64,000 bases of DNA from Blastococcus sp. CT_GayMR16 (GTDB lineage Bacteria > Actinomycetota > Actinomycetes > Mycobacteriales > Geodermatophilaceae). The stretch spans positions 62,001-126,000 of the forward strand of contig NZ_SPQK01000001.1 of assembly GCF_004570875.1 (NCBI RefSeq), written 5' to 3'. The notes beneath the pieces were generated by a model that saw only the letters and a list, made by a program, of their open reading frames with translations, was not told where the DNA came from and searched no databases. Every line of letters starts with the position of its first letter. Position 1 is the stretch's first letter. This document shows, in pieces, positions 42,990 through 52,070 of the stretch. A program made the translations under genes and the position numbers.

Positions 42990-43439
42990 ATGTCGAAGCA
43001 GGACCGGACCGCACGCACCACCGACACGTCACCCACTCCCGAATCGGACGACGCTGCTGAGCGCCGAGCGACCGGCGACAGCGACGACGTCGCGCCGATC
43101 GGACAGTCCGTCCGCCCCTGGGTTCTCCAGGCCCTCGTCGCCGCCTACGGCGGGGACACCTACCGGCTGCTTACCGATCTCGCGGACCTCCTCGAAGCGA
43201 GCGTCGCCTACGTCGACCGGCCCACCGTCGAGGCCCATCTGGAGCGACCGCTGTCCGACGGCGAATGGTCGGCGGTCGCCGCCCAGTTCACCGCCATGGC
43301 CTTCGACGAGCACGTCGGGGATGCCGGCACCCTTCGCACCGACTGGATCGAGAACAGGCTGCACCGAGCCTGCGTCGCCGGCCGCACCCTGCGCGCCACC
43401 GGTAGGTCGGGTCCACCGCGGCAGCCGAGGCGGCGATGA
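42990..43439 (+). CDS. Hypothetical accessory protein
   Basis: 149 residues, GGGAGCGCCG before the ATG. Disordered N-terminus (~1-38), then a helical domain (PWVLQALVAAYGGDTYRLLT, then WSAVAAQFTAMAFDEHV, WIENRLHRACV). No family recognised. Stop overlaps the next start (ATGA), so the two genes act together. Confidence 0.7.
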   Translation: MSKQDRTARTTDTSPTPESDDAAERRATGDSDDVAPIGQSVRPWVLQALVAAYGGDTYRLLTDLADLLEASVAYVDRPTVEAHLERPLSDGEWSAVAAQFTAMAFDEHVGDAGTLRTDWIENRLHRACVAGRTLRATGRSGPPRQPRRR

Positions 43440-44500
43440 AGGTCAGCCGCACCTGCCCGGCCTGCGGCTACACCGCCGACTACTCCAGCGCCCCACTCGC
43501 CAACGCTCGTCATCCTCGGCACTCGTGCGTCAAGCACCGGCGCGGCCTCGATCAAGCCCGCCGCCGAACCGAGCGACTTCTGGCGCGAGTGACGCGCGAG
43601 TGCACCCATCCGAAGGCTCGCCACGCACACGGAACCCGTGCCGCCTACGTCAAGGACCGTTGCCGTTGCACCAAGTGCAGCGCCGCCAACACCGCCGCCG
43701 GCCGCATCGTCACCCGAGAGCGGATGTACGGCCGCTGGCAGCCGTACATCGACGCCGACCCGGTCCGCCAGCACATCGCTGCCTTGCGTGCGGCCGGGAT
43801 CGGTGTCGAGCGCATCGCTGCCCTCGCCGGCCTCTCGGTCAGCCACACCCGTGAGCTGGCCGAGCCCGGCCGCGGCAAATCTCGAGGAACGCGGCGGGTC
43901 CGCCCAAGCACGGCCACGCGCGTGCTGAGCATCGGCATCAACGAGACCAGCCGGGCGCCGCACAGCCGCGTCGACGCCACCGGCACCCGCCGCCGCCTAC
44001 AAGCCCTCATCGCCATCGGCTGGCCGGCCAAGCTACTGGCGAACCTGCTCGGCCGCCGCCCGAACAGCCTCCAGCGCAGCATGACCGGCCAGTCGGTCAC
44101 CGCCCGCACCGCCCACGACATCGCGACCCTCTACGAGCGTCTGTGGAACAGCCGACCACCACGGATGACCGGCAAGCAACGTGCCGCCGCAGACGCCGCC
44201 CAAGCCCACGCCGCGGCACAAGGCTGGCCGACACCGCTGGCCTGGGACGACATCGACACCGACCCCACGCCGCCAGCCCTGACCGCCAGCCCTGTCCGAC
44301 AGCACGAGATGGACGAGATCGCCATTGAACGTGCCGTTGCCGGTGACAGCATCTCCTACGACGACCTCACCGCAGTCGAACAACAGGAGGTCGTCCGCCG
44401 TCTCACCGCCCACGGTAGCTCTATCCGAGAAATTGCTGCCCGGCTCGGCACCACGAAGCGCACCGTCTCCCGCCGGCGCGCATCCTTCGGCGCGGCTTAA
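43436..44500 (+). CDS. Zinc-finger/HTH protein of mobile-element type
   Basis: 354 residues. A CPACGY...C zinc knuckle at residues 7-31, a second CRCTKC set at ~75-80, a central helix-turn-helix (RIAALAGLSVSHTRELAEPG) and a C-terminal HTH (SIREIAARLGTTKRTVSRRR). Such multi-HTH proteins occur in actinobacterial ICEs and phages. Regulatory or replication-associated role is likely. Confidence 0.72.
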   Translation: MKVSRTCPACGYTADYSSAPLANARHPRHSCVKHRRGLDQARRRTERLLARVTRECTHPKARHAHGTRAAYVKDRCRCTKCSAANTAAGRIVTRERMYGRWQPYIDADPVRQHIAALRAAGIGVERIAALAGLSVSHTRELAEPGRGKSRGTRRVRPSTATRVLSIGINETSRAPHSRVDATGTRRRLQALIAIGWPAKLLANLLGRRPNSLQRSMTGQSVTARTAHDIATLYERLWNSRPPRMTGKQRAAADAAQAHAAAQGWPTPLAWDDIDTDPTPPALTASPVRQHEMDEIAIERAVAGDSISYDDLTAVEQQEVVRRLTAHGSSIREIAARLGTTKRTVSRRRASFGAA

Positions 44501-44591
44501 CCACCGAGCTGCCGACGGGCCCGGCCCTCACCGCAGCGACCGACCGGTTCGCAAAGTCCGAGGTCAGCCTCGGCGGCGACGAGGATCTCCA

Positions 44592-44635
44592 GCCTTTCAA
44601 GCTGGCCATGCCGGTTCGATCCCGGTCACCCGCTC
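44592..44635 (+). repeat. tRNA-Gly 3' half, left copy (attL-like)
   Basis: 44 bases identical except one position to 63016-63059. It folds as anticodon arm (CCAGC-CTTTCAA-GCTGG from 44589), T arm (GCCGG-TTCGATC-CCGGT) and acceptor strand CACCCGC, as in tRNA-Gly(TCC). The anticodon loop reads TTC in place of TCC, and no 5' half is present, so it is not a working tRNA. Confidence 0.8.
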
Positions 44636-44755
44636 CACATCCTGACCAGCGCGGATGCCCGTCTGCGCAGCTCAGTAGGGCTTTGGCGCTGCTCCCGTGC
44701 CTTAGCGGTGACTACCCCTGTTGACCACTGACCACCGGATATGGCCGGTGCTTAG

Positions 44756-44772
44756 GGCACGGTTAAGGCACG
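44756..44772 (+). repeat. Short direct repeat inside the left island end
   Basis: GGCACGGTTAAGGCACG, repeated with two mismatches at 62947-62963 inside the right end. A candidate integrase arm site. The stretch 44773-45083 shows no gene. Confidence 0.4.
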
Positions 44773-45083
44773 AAGTCGTTGCCGACGGCAGTGGGTGCCC
44801 GAGACGAATCGCCGCGAGTTTGCACACGCCGCCTCGGGCTCATCACTGCCGATCCCCCGAGGCTCCGATGGTCCGAGAGCCTGTGTAGTTGTATGGCGCC
44901 TTCGCCAGCGAGTGGGCCGTCGGTCAGGTCATCGCGGTCACCGATGACGACGCGGACACGCTGGACGCGACAGTCGTCGCCCCCCGCCCGGGCCTTGCCG
45001 ACCTTCAGGTGTGCACTGGGACCGCGTGCGACACCCGCGCCTGACAGCGCCGTCATCACACCAACCCCGTAGCGGCGTACTGC

Positions 45084-45812
45084 TCAGAGGATGGCCGCCA
45101 CCTCGGGAAGGACTTCCGCCAGGTCGATGAGCCGGACGTGTGCCGCCGCCTCTTCGGTGAACTGTCCGATCGGCGTGGTCAACGAACCGAACCGCTCTGC
45201 GAACAGCACCTGGGTCGACGGGGAGTTGTCCAGTCCCCAGGCCGCCCGCGCCGTTGTGGTGCGCAGGAACCGGATCGGCGCCTGCCCGACCACGTAGAGC
45301 TCGGGCACCCGGTCCCCGTCGGCCGCGGCGAGGTGCACGAGGTCATGGAACACGCCGCGCTTGCGCATCGCGTCCGCGCCGGACCAGCGGGCGAGCTTGA
45401 ACTCGGCCACCCGCCGGTCGGTCTCCAGGTCGTAGGGGCGGGACTCGTCGTTGCCAGCCGCCAAGGACGGTCGCCGCACGATGGTTTCGCCCGGCAGCAG
45501 GATGTGCGGCAGGCACAGCGTGATGGCGCAGGCGTGGATGAGGTCGTTGAGCCGGCCGAGGTCCCGGCGCACCAGGAGCGCGGACGCCAGCAGCGACGCG
45601 TCGATGCCGACCGCGTCGACGGCGGCAGCGGCCTCCTTCCCGCTGGCTCCAGCGAGCTCATGTTCCAGTGCGGCCACGACGTCGGTCAGCCGGCCGCCGC
45701 CGAGGAAGGCCAGCAGCCGGGTGAACGCGGCAGTCGACGCGTCTGGGGCGTCCGATGAACGGCGTTCGGACGGCACGTTGTCCAGGCCTCCGCGGGACAG
45801 CTCAGCCGTCAT
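45084..45812 (-). CDS. Hypothetical protein with PD-(D/E)XK-like motif
   Basis: 242 residues. Central segment SRPYDLETDRRVAEFKLARW (residues ~122-141) has an Asp, then a strand with Glu-x-Lys, the core pattern of PD-(D/E)XK nucleases. The rest is helical at the N-terminus and mixed at the C-terminus (FLRTTTARAAWGLDNSPST). No family recognised; a nuclease role is inference. Confidence 0.6.
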   Translation of the reverse strand: MTAELSRGGLDNVPSERRSSDAPDASTAAFTRLLAFLGGGRLTDVVAALEHELAGASGKEAAAAVDAVGIDASLLASALLVRRDLGRLNDLIHACAITLCLPHILLPGETIVRRPSLAAGNDESRPYDLETDRRVAEFKLARWSGADAMRKRGVFHDLVHLAAADGDRVPELYVVGQAPIRFLRTTTARAAWGLDNSPSTQVLFAERFGSLTTPIGQFTEEAAAHVRLIDLAEVLPEVAAIL

Positions 45813-46593
45813 CGCGCAGTGAGCTGAGCTCGGGAAGGGGGCCGGGGCATACGACGGTGCCGGTGACCGTCACCCACGTGACTTTCTCGTACAGGGAGAA
45901 GTCGCGAGGCACAGCGACGCTGACGAAGGAGAACGCGACCGCGGAGTTGTCGGTTGCACCGGCCGCTGCGATGTTGGGCTCGGCCTCTGTGCCGAACCCG
46001 GCAATCTCCACCGCCTCCCCGTCGGCGTCCACCGCGGCGATGGAGACGCCGATGCCTGCCGGGTTGTCGATGCTTCCGGTGCGCGTGACGCGGAGCGACC
46101 ACCCACCGTCGGGCAGCCCGTACTCCCCGACCCCGGCCTTGCTGGTTGCCATGTAGTTGAGGCCCGCCACCTCGATGCCGGCCCGGGGCTCAGGCTGGGC
46201 GTTGCAGCTGACGCCCACCCGCGGGTCGCTGCCGTCGAGGAGGAAGCCGCCGGTCCAGCCGCCGCGGACATCGACAGTGGCTGCGGGCATGCCCGGCGGT
46301 GGCACCGGCGGTAGGGGCGGCATGGTCGGCTCATCTGCCACGTCGCCGGCGTAGGCGATGGGGACGACGTCGAGCGGCGCCGGGCCCGGCGCCGTCGTCG
46401 GTGCAGTGGTGGCGGTGGGCGCCTGCCGGCTTGGCGCTGCAGACCGTTCGGGTCGTTCGGTGGCGTGGGGCGCGGAGGAGGAAGGTGCGGCCGCCGCGGT
46501 GGCCGGATCCGGCTTCTGGTCCTTATCGCTGCAGCTGCCGATGATGACCAGCGCCGGGATGACAGCTGCGGCCAGCCGCAATCCCCGCGCCAT
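45802..46593 (-). CDS. Lipoprotein of unknown function
   Basis: 263 residues from an ATG with GGGGGAG eight bases upstream. Lipobox IGSC near residue 20, Ala/Pro/Thr-rich linker to ~105, then a beta-rich domain with WTGGFLLDGSDPRVGVSC and YEKVTWVTVTGTVVCPG (probable disulfide). Overlaps the following gene by 11 bases. Confidence 0.75.
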   Translation of the reverse strand: MARGLRLAAAVIPALVIIGSCSDKDQKPDPATAAAAPSSSAPHATERPERSAAPSRQAPTATTAPTTAPGPAPLDVVPIAYAGDVADEPTMPPLPPVPPPGMPAATVDVRGGWTGGFLLDGSDPRVGVSCNAQPEPRAGIEVAGLNYMATSKAGVGEYGLPDGGWSLRVTRTGSIDNPAGIGVSIAAVDADGEAVEIAGFGTEAEPNIAAAGATDNSAVAFSFVSVAVPRDFSLYEKVTWVTVTGTVVCPGPLPELSSLRDDG

Positions 46594-46623
46594 CTTCCGC
46601 ACTCCCCCGCCTTCCCCGGACTG

Positions 46624-47160
46624 GTGAGCAGTCTGCCTGACTGGCGGCCGCCGCAGCGGTTGCTCCGCCGAGCCGAGCGGGCAGCTGTCACGGGAGCCGG
46701 GGCTGCTCCTCGGGCGGCTCCGTTCGCCTTCGCCGAGGTAACCGGCACCTCCGCCGAGGCGACCGCCCACCTTCGAGCGGTCAACGGCTGGTCGACCGGC
46801 GAGGTGGACGCCCACATCGATCGGGCCTTCGCACTATGGGAGCGGCGGTCCACTCATGAGTGGCGGCTCGACCTCAGCATGCTGACGAACGCCGGCATCA
46901 AGGTGGTGGAGCCGCCTGCCCCCGGGCGTAGGAGTGAGGAGAGCGCAGCACGCCTGGCGGTCAGGTGGCCCCTTCTGCCCACGGCCGTACACGGTGAACA
47001 AGGCAGCCAGACCGCCGCGGCGTACCGACGCGCTGGCGAAGGCCGCTCCGGACCCGAGCCGACCCGCAAGAAGGCGGGCCATGGGCGCCATGGCCGCCAT
47101 CTACGAGCGACAGACTCACCAGACTTGAGGCATCCAACTCTTGGCTCCATCGATTTCTGA
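46624..47160 (+). CDS. Possible hypothetical protein
   Basis: A 178-codon frame from a GTG, divergent from the lipoprotein. The section LRAVNGWSTGEVDAHIDRAF, then LTNAGIKVVEPP looks protein-like; the N- and C-terminal parts do not. No ribosome site. Doubtful. Confidence 0.35.
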   Translation: MSSLPDWRPPQRLLRRAERAAVTGAGAAPRAAPFAFAEVTGTSAEATAHLRAVNGWSTGEVDAHIDRAFALWERRSTHEWRLDLSMLTNAGIKVVEPPAPGRRSEESAARLAVRWPLLPTAVHGEQGSQTAAAYRRAGEGRSGPEPTRKKAGHGRHGRHLRATDSPDLRHPTLGSIDF

Positions 47161-47224
47161 CTAGCCAGCGCGCCCGACTCGACTACCCTCTCGGGAACAC
47201 GTCGGCGCCAACCTGGAGGGTGTC

Positions 47225-47662
47225 GTGGGCCTACTGGACCATCGGCGAACCTGGAGTTACGAAGTCTCCGCCTCACCCAGCGAATGCATTAAAGCATTTA
47301 CGTCTGCATTCAATGGGAAAGGCGGCCTGATGGCGAAAGCGCGCTGGAGCGTTAAGACAACCACAGGGTCCGCGACGGCAACATACGAGGGCAGGAGAGG
47401 TTTGGGGGCCATGGGCAGCATCCTGTCCCAGACGGCCGCTCAAGAAGCGGAAACTGCGATTGGGTCAGAAGTCACGTTCAGTATCGAAGGCACGAATGGC
47501 GGAAAGACGCGCTGCTCCATGGCCCTGGTTTCATCCGGGCGATCAGGAATCGGGGGACGTCTCGGCGCAACGTCGGACGCGCGCTTCATCCGGCCCTATA
47601 TGCAGGCGGTTAGTGAAGAGATGCGCAGGCTTGACCCAAACGCTCGCATCGAATCAGCCTGA
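47225..47662 (+). CDS. Hypothetical small protein
   Basis: 145 residues from a GTG with GGAGGGTGTC just before. Reads WSYEVSASPSECIKAFTSAF near the start and a beta-rich middle (KARWSVKTTTGSATATYEG), compatible with an SRPBCC-like fold but not convincing. Codon use is visibly less GC-biased than the core genes. Confidence 0.7.
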   Translation: MGLLDHRRTWSYEVSASPSECIKAFTSAFNGKGGLMAKARWSVKTTTGSATATYEGRRGLGAMGSILSQTAAQEAETAIGSEVTFSIEGTNGGKTRCSMALVSSGRSGIGGRLGATSDARFIRPYMQAVSEEMRRLDPNARIESA

Positions 47663-47815
47663 AGGACTTAGCCTCCTAGAGCTTGCCTTTCCTAGGATAT
47701 CTGTACTTAGCCAGTGTGGGACCTTCCGTTACGCCGGCCCCATGCGCCAAACCTCGGAACCGGCTGCAAACAACATATGGCGCTGCCCGTGAGACGCTCT
47801 TCCGAAAGCGCACTA

Positions 47816-48346
47816 CTACGAGACTTGTCGCAGCGATATTGACAAGATCTTACATGGCGAGGTGACCGGCGGCCTATGGTGCGGAGTAATACTCCCCTGG
47901 ACTAACAGGCAGCGATCCTGCCTGAGGATCACATCGAGCCCCGGGGGGAAGGGATTCTCGAGTGCATGCCTTAATAGGGACTCATCAGTCTCCCCTATGA
48001 GCTGGTCGCACAAGACCAGTGGGTCCGACAGGTCGCCTAGTGCTACCAGCGCGGTTACTGCCGAGTCCGGACGGTCCGAGTGCAGACCAGAGAAGTCTCC
48101 CTCGGCATAATCCAGGATCCATGCGCTGAGCACCGTATAGCGATGCATACCTTCCATCGTCAGGACTATTTCTCTAGGCCAAGCGTGGCGACTTTCATAC
48201 GGTGTCACTCGGTGCCGGGCCTTACCCAGCACCCCACCGTCAGGGCGCACCTGAGGGCCAGGACTATCGATAAGCAACGGAGCCGTCTTCAACGGCGCGG
48301 CTTCCGGTATCCAGTCGACGTCAGCCCAGGCATAGGGACTGACCAC
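47816..48346 (-). CDS. Fe(II)/2OG oxygenase-like protein of the RiPP-like cluster
   Basis: 176 residues from a GTG overlapping the preceding stop by one base. Metal-site pattern: FSGLHSDRPDSAVTALVALG (HxD) near residue 90, and GSITPHHRPP followed by ILSISLR near the end (distal His and a basic residue for 2-oxoglutarate). Short for the family, like PiuC/P4H-type cores. Last gene of the six-gene minus-strand operon; predicted to hydroxylate the peptide or its sugar. Confidence 0.62.
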   Translation of the reverse strand: MVSPYAWADVDWIPEAAPLKTAPLLIDSPGPQVRPDGGVLGKARHRVTPYESRHAWPREIVLTMEGMHRYTVLSAWILDYAEGDFSGLHSDRPDSAVTALVALGDLSDPLVLCDQLIGETDESLLRHALENPFPPGLDVILRQDRCLLVQGSITPHHRPPVTSPCKILSISLRQVS

Positions 48347-49401
48347 TACCCCACCCCCGGCAATACTCGTCCAACGATCTCCAGCGGCGCGCGAAAGTGT
48401 GAGTGCTCGCGCACTTCGATGGGACGCCTACTTTCCACCGTGAACCGATCCTTTCCATATCCGACGGCGTCGGTAACCACGCGGTTGACGAGATGACGAG
48501 CCGGACAGCGATGCGGTCCCCACCCGAAGCTATAGTCCGGCCACGGCTCCCCCCTGAGCGCCGTCTGGTGATTTGCCGCCGCGAAGGCGACAAATACGAG
48601 TTCTCCATGCTGCAACCGCTGGTCGGCGACCTCCACGTCCCGTCTCACGCTTCGGTAAAGACCAAGAAGCGGACTGTCCTCCATGATTGCGGACCGTCTC
48701 CTGCCTCTTCTCGAGCCATCCCCTTCGACGCCTGACAGCAACGCCAACCCGATCGCGGACGCCAAGGTGTCCTCCAGTGCAACCAAGAGGGCGGCCGCGA
48801 GACCGGCAATCTGACCGTCCACCTGATGAACCGGACGCCCCGACTCAACCAGGTCGAGATGCAGACCCGCCAACGGAGGCAGCTTTGCGCGCGGGACGAT
48901 GCGAGCGCTGCTCGCTTCGCCGATTCCCCCCAATAAGGCTTCGACTCGCGCCTCCAGCGACGGCCCGTGTGGGGGTCCGTTGATCGCCAGGACAGCATCT
49001 CGAACACTTTCTGCGATAGGCCGGCAGTACTGGCTCATGATGTCGACGGAGCGGCCTCCGTCAAGCCGACCGCCCACCTCGCGAACCAGCCCAGCAGATT
49101 CGTTGCGGACCCTTCTAAACACCTCGGAGAAGTGGGACATGAAGAGGCCCCGTTCGAACGAGTGTTGAGGCGGATCCACCGTGAGAAGGAAGTCAAGCCT
49201 GACGTCCCGGTGGCCAGGGACATTATTGGAGAACGACGCGACATCGTTGCAGATACGCATCACGTCGCGCGGACTGTGGACGATCCAAGTGCGTTTGTCG
49301 GAGCACCAGACGGGCCCGTCGATCGAAGCCAGCTGAGCCCAGGAGGACCTAGGAGCCGCAACCGAGGGCCAAGGCATATCTGGCCGGCTACGCATCATCA
49401 T
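48346..49401 (-). CDS. Cytochrome P450-like protein, non-canonical
   Basis: 351 residues from the first of three ATGs overlapping the upstream stop. The haem loop FGWGPHRCPARHL is intact, and the HFSEVFRRVRNESAGLV helix-C region is typical. But the K-helix ExxR is absent (LLGLYRSVRRD in that place), and the ~20 residues with the meander Arg before the haem loop are shortened. Either a diverged P450 with altered haem packing or a partly decayed one. It overlaps both neighbours and so belongs to the operon. Confidence 0.78.
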   Translation of the reverse strand: MMMRSRPDMPWPSVAAPRSSWAQLASIDGPVWCSDKRTWIVHSPRDVMRICNDVASFSNNVPGHRDVRLDFLLTVDPPQHSFERGLFMSHFSEVFRRVRNESAGLVREVGGRLDGGRSVDIMSQYCRPIAESVRDAVLAINGPPHGPSLEARVEALLGGIGEASSARIVPRAKLPPLAGLHLDLVESGRPVHQVDGQIAGLAAALLVALEDTLASAIGLALLSGVEGDGSRRGRRRSAIMEDSPLLGLYRSVRRDVEVADQRLQHGELVFVAFAAANHQTALRGEPWPDYSFGWGPHRCPARHLVNRVVTDAVGYGKDRFTVESRRPIEVREHSHFRAPLEIVGRVLPGVG

Positions 49402-50383
49402 GTGGAGGTTCCCAATTCGCCAAGTTAGCGGATTTCGAGACGAGAGCCTCCCCGATTGCAACTGTGACTGCCCCCTCGTACAGATCGTCGATCCACCACC
49501 AGGCGCCCGTTGCATTCAGGTCGAGGAACCAATGTCGCGCCTCCGAGTCCACCAAGATGTCGGCTGAGCAGAATCCAACTCCTAGGCTGGCAAGCAATGA
49601 CTCCAGCTTCATCAACACCTCTTGGGGGAGCGTGCAAGGCGAATACTTTGACATGCCGCCGTCGACGAGGCGGACGTCTAGTACGCCGGCAGGCTTTGAC
49701 GTCCCCGCCGCGAAGACGCGTGGCGCCGCACCAGATTCACCCCGTATCATGACGACACGTAGTTCTCGCTCGGATTCGAGTTTAGTCTGGTACAAGGCCG
49801 GTGAGGCGATCAGAGAGTCGTCCTTAGCGCCACTTAGATCTATTTCGACCGTTGTCGCCGCGTGACCCGTATCTCCAGCGCTCCATAACGCGGCGGAATC
49901 ACCTAGGTACTTCGCCAAAACCTGGGTCCCGAGTGATGCAACAACAGCCACCATCTCATTACCAGCGACCGTTGGGGGGACTTGCAGCCCAGCTTTACGC
50001 GCCATTGAGTACTGCAATACCTTATTCGCGGCCAGTTGGAGGGCGCCGGGCTTGGTAAGCCAGCAGGAGGGCTCCACGAGTTCCATAACGGCCTGCCACA
50101 GACGAAGACGGCTCGAATCCGCAGCAACTCTGGCGAGCGGATTTCCATGCCTTGCCTGTTCCATCGGCAGTTGATGGAGCCAGGCGGCCGATATCTGGCT
50201 TCCTGCGACTTCGCGCGCGTCACAATTGATGTTGAATGTGGTGCCACTTGGGGTCAACCCGATTGCAACACTAGCCTCGCCATGGCCCATATTGACCCGA
50301 ACCGCCGGGGCGTCGATGCTTCTTAGATGACGAATAACGCGGTCGGCTTCCGTTCCTTTCCTATGTGAGAAGACGGCGATCAA
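49388..50383 (-). CDS. ATP-grasp peptide ligase (graspetide-type maturase)
   Basis: 331 residues if the TTG at 50383 is used, which has GGAGGAGG four bases before it. The N-terminal pre-ATP-grasp part begins LIAVFSHRKGTEADRVIRHL. The ATP-grasp part has KPGALQLAANKVLQYSMARKAGL, the strand VLAKYLGD (ATP Lys) and the metal-binding end FLDLNATGAWWWID, which matches the (E/D)xN...G.(F/W)xW(I/L) ending of MvdD/TgmB-type ATP-grasp enzymes. These form ester or amide crosslinks in ribosomal peptides. The precursor candidate is at 52820-52954. Confidence 0.8.
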   Translation of the reverse strand: MIAVFSHRKGTEADRVIRHLRSIDAPAVRVNMGHGEASVAIGLTPSGTTFNINCDAREVAGSQISAAWLHQLPMEQARHGNPLARVAADSSRLRLWQAVMELVEPSCWLTKPGALQLAANKVLQYSMARKAGLQVPPTVAGNEMVAVVASLGTQVLAKYLGDSAALWSAGDTGHAATTVEIDLSGAKDDSLIASPALYQTKLESERELRVVMIRGESGAAPRVFAAGTSKPAGVLDVRLVDGGMSKYSPCTLPQEVLMKLESLLASLGVGFCSADILVDSEARHWFLDLNATGAWWWIDDLYEGAVTVAIGEALVSKSANLANWEPPHDDA

Positions 50384-52070
50384 TCGGACCTCCTCCGCAA
50401 CCTGGACTTCCCCTGGGGATGAACTCCACATAGCCATACTTCGACAAGATCGCGATGGCTAGAAGTGTCGCATCGTCGCTAACCCCAGCCGCTTGAGCCA
50501 ACTCATGAGGCTGCACGTAGGACCCATTTGACGCCAGCACCCTGGCGCAGCGTTCGATTACCCCAGCTCCAGGAAGATCGCTGATGACGTTGTCGATTAG
50601 GTCCGTCACCTTGAAGCGCTGGTGCGGTTGCCATGCAACCAGGTACATCGATGGATCCAATACCTGACTCGCGAAGCTCTGAAAAGGGCCGACACGGGAT
50701 TCCCTCGCCGACGGCTCACCAGTCGGGAAGCGGTCGGCAGGGGTCCTCTCACCGCCGCGCCGCCAGAGACTAACGTACTGCTCTGCAATAGACCTTGGTG
50801 CGAATTGCGTCAGAGCGTGTTCGCGAGCAGCGGTAGCCGTTCGTCGACGATGTTCGGGGTGTTCCACGAGCGCTCGGAGGCCGTTTGATAGGGCGCGACG
50901 GTCCACCCGGACCAACTGTGCATGGTGGAGATGGTCGGCCTCCCACGTGAGGAGGTGTCGCCACATGTCCTCGAGTCGGTCCGATCGGAGGTGTGTTGTG
51001 GGGAGAGCGATACCGGTCACGCCGTCGCGAATAAGAGTGCCTACGCCAGAATAGTCAGACACCAGACAGGGAAGGCCTGCCATCTGCGCCTCGCCGACGG
51101 TGAGTCCGAAGGCCTCCTGGTGACTGTCGAAGAGCCCCACAAATATGTCGGCTGCCCAAAGCGACTGCGTACGAACGTCGTCGTCGACATCGGCAAGAAT
51201 TTGCACACGCTCTGCTATGCCAAAGAGCTGCGCTTCCCTTGAGAGTTCTGCAGCGTAACCGCTTGAGTCGTCGCCGACTATCATAAGGCGAGCCGCCGCG
51301 CCTGTGCCTTGGCATATCTCGGCGAAGCTCCACAGGAGGGGTTCTAGCGTTGCTTTGTCAGAACGCGAGAGGCGCCCAAGGCTCAGTATAGTGATGTCAT
51401 CTGGTCGAAGACCGAAGCGCTCCCGGGCGGCAACTCTTTCCGGAATTGTTGGCGGTCGCCCTTCCACTGGGAGCGGAATCACTGGGATGCTGCCGGGCCA
51501 TTCTGGCGCGGCAGCATCTATCATCCATTCGAGCACCTGCCGTGCATGCGGCGAAGAGGCGATTATGGCGTCCTTTGGCTGCGCTTCTACGCGGTTTAGG
51601 ACGGACGCGGCCTGCAACAAATGCGAATAGCCGAGGGAGTGGTGATTGGAAGTCACAGGGATGCGCCTGCCCAGCGCACTTCTAATTGCGTACGGGGCCT
51701 GGTCGAAGACTTGGCCGACGTGGTGAATGATCGTCCGGGAGCTGTCGATGGTTAACGTCGGCAATTGTAAATAGTTGATTGTTCTAACGGGCGCACCAAG
51801 CCAGTGGCGAGCGCTTTCATCGAGACGTTTTTCGCCCTCGGGTGTGCTGACAAGAGTAAGAGCAACGCTATCAGTTTGAGATGCAAGGGCCTTCAGAAGT
51901 GACCATTGCGCCCGGAAGGCACCAAATCGTGGCCGAGCGGAGTCGTGGGCGGAGGGATGCGGGGCAACCGAGGGGTCGATGAACGCGACCACATCTAATC
52001 GGGAGTGTTCTTCAACGTCCTTCCGCCCCCGTCGAGGAGTCATCCCCTTTGCCGCACCTCCTGAAGTCAC
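50361..52070 (-). CDS. GT4-family glycosyltransferase with extra C-terminal domain
   Basis: 569 residues from a GTG overlapping the PhyH stop (GTGA). N-terminal Rossmann part with HHVGQVFDQ; C-terminal GT-B part with ILSLGRLSRSDKATLEPLLW, LMIVGDD and the EX7E motif EAFGLTVGE. Residues ~470-569 are an added helical part (FKVTDLIDNVISDLPGAG) that could bind the peptide leader. Predicted to glycosylate the RiPP product. Confidence 0.85.
   Translation of the reverse strand: MTSGGAAKGMTPRRGRKDVEEHSRLDVVAFIDPSVAPHPSAHDSARPRFGAFRAQWSLLKALASQTDSVALTLVSTPEGEKRLDESARHWLGAPVRTINYLQLPTLTIDSSRTIIHHVGQVFDQAPYAIRSALGRRIPVTSNHHSLGYSHLLQAASVLNRVEAQPKDAIIASSPHARQVLEWMIDAAAPEWPGSIPVIPLPVEGRPPTIPERVAARERFGLRPDDITILSLGRLSRSDKATLEPLLWSFAEICQGTGAAARLMIVGDDSSGYAAELSREAQLFGIAERVQILADVDDDVRTQSLWAADIFVGLFDSHQEAFGLTVGEAQMAGLPCLVSDYSGVGTLIRDGVTGIALPTTHLRSDRLEDMWRHLLTWEADHLHHAQLVRVDRRALSNGLRALVEHPEHRRRTATAAREHALTQFAPRSIAEQYVSLWRRGGERTPADRFPTGEPSARESRVGPFQSFASQVLDPSMYLVAWQPHQRFKVTDLIDNVISDLPGAGVIERCARVLASNGSYVQPHELAQAAGVSDDATLLAIAILSKYGYVEFIPRGSPGCGGGPIDRRLLT

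Noticed and set aside
44589-44638. Functional tRNA gene (Glu by its TTC anticodon)
   Set aside because: There is no 5' half able to pair with CACCCGC; the body is tRNA-Gly, so the TTC is a mutation in a scar.
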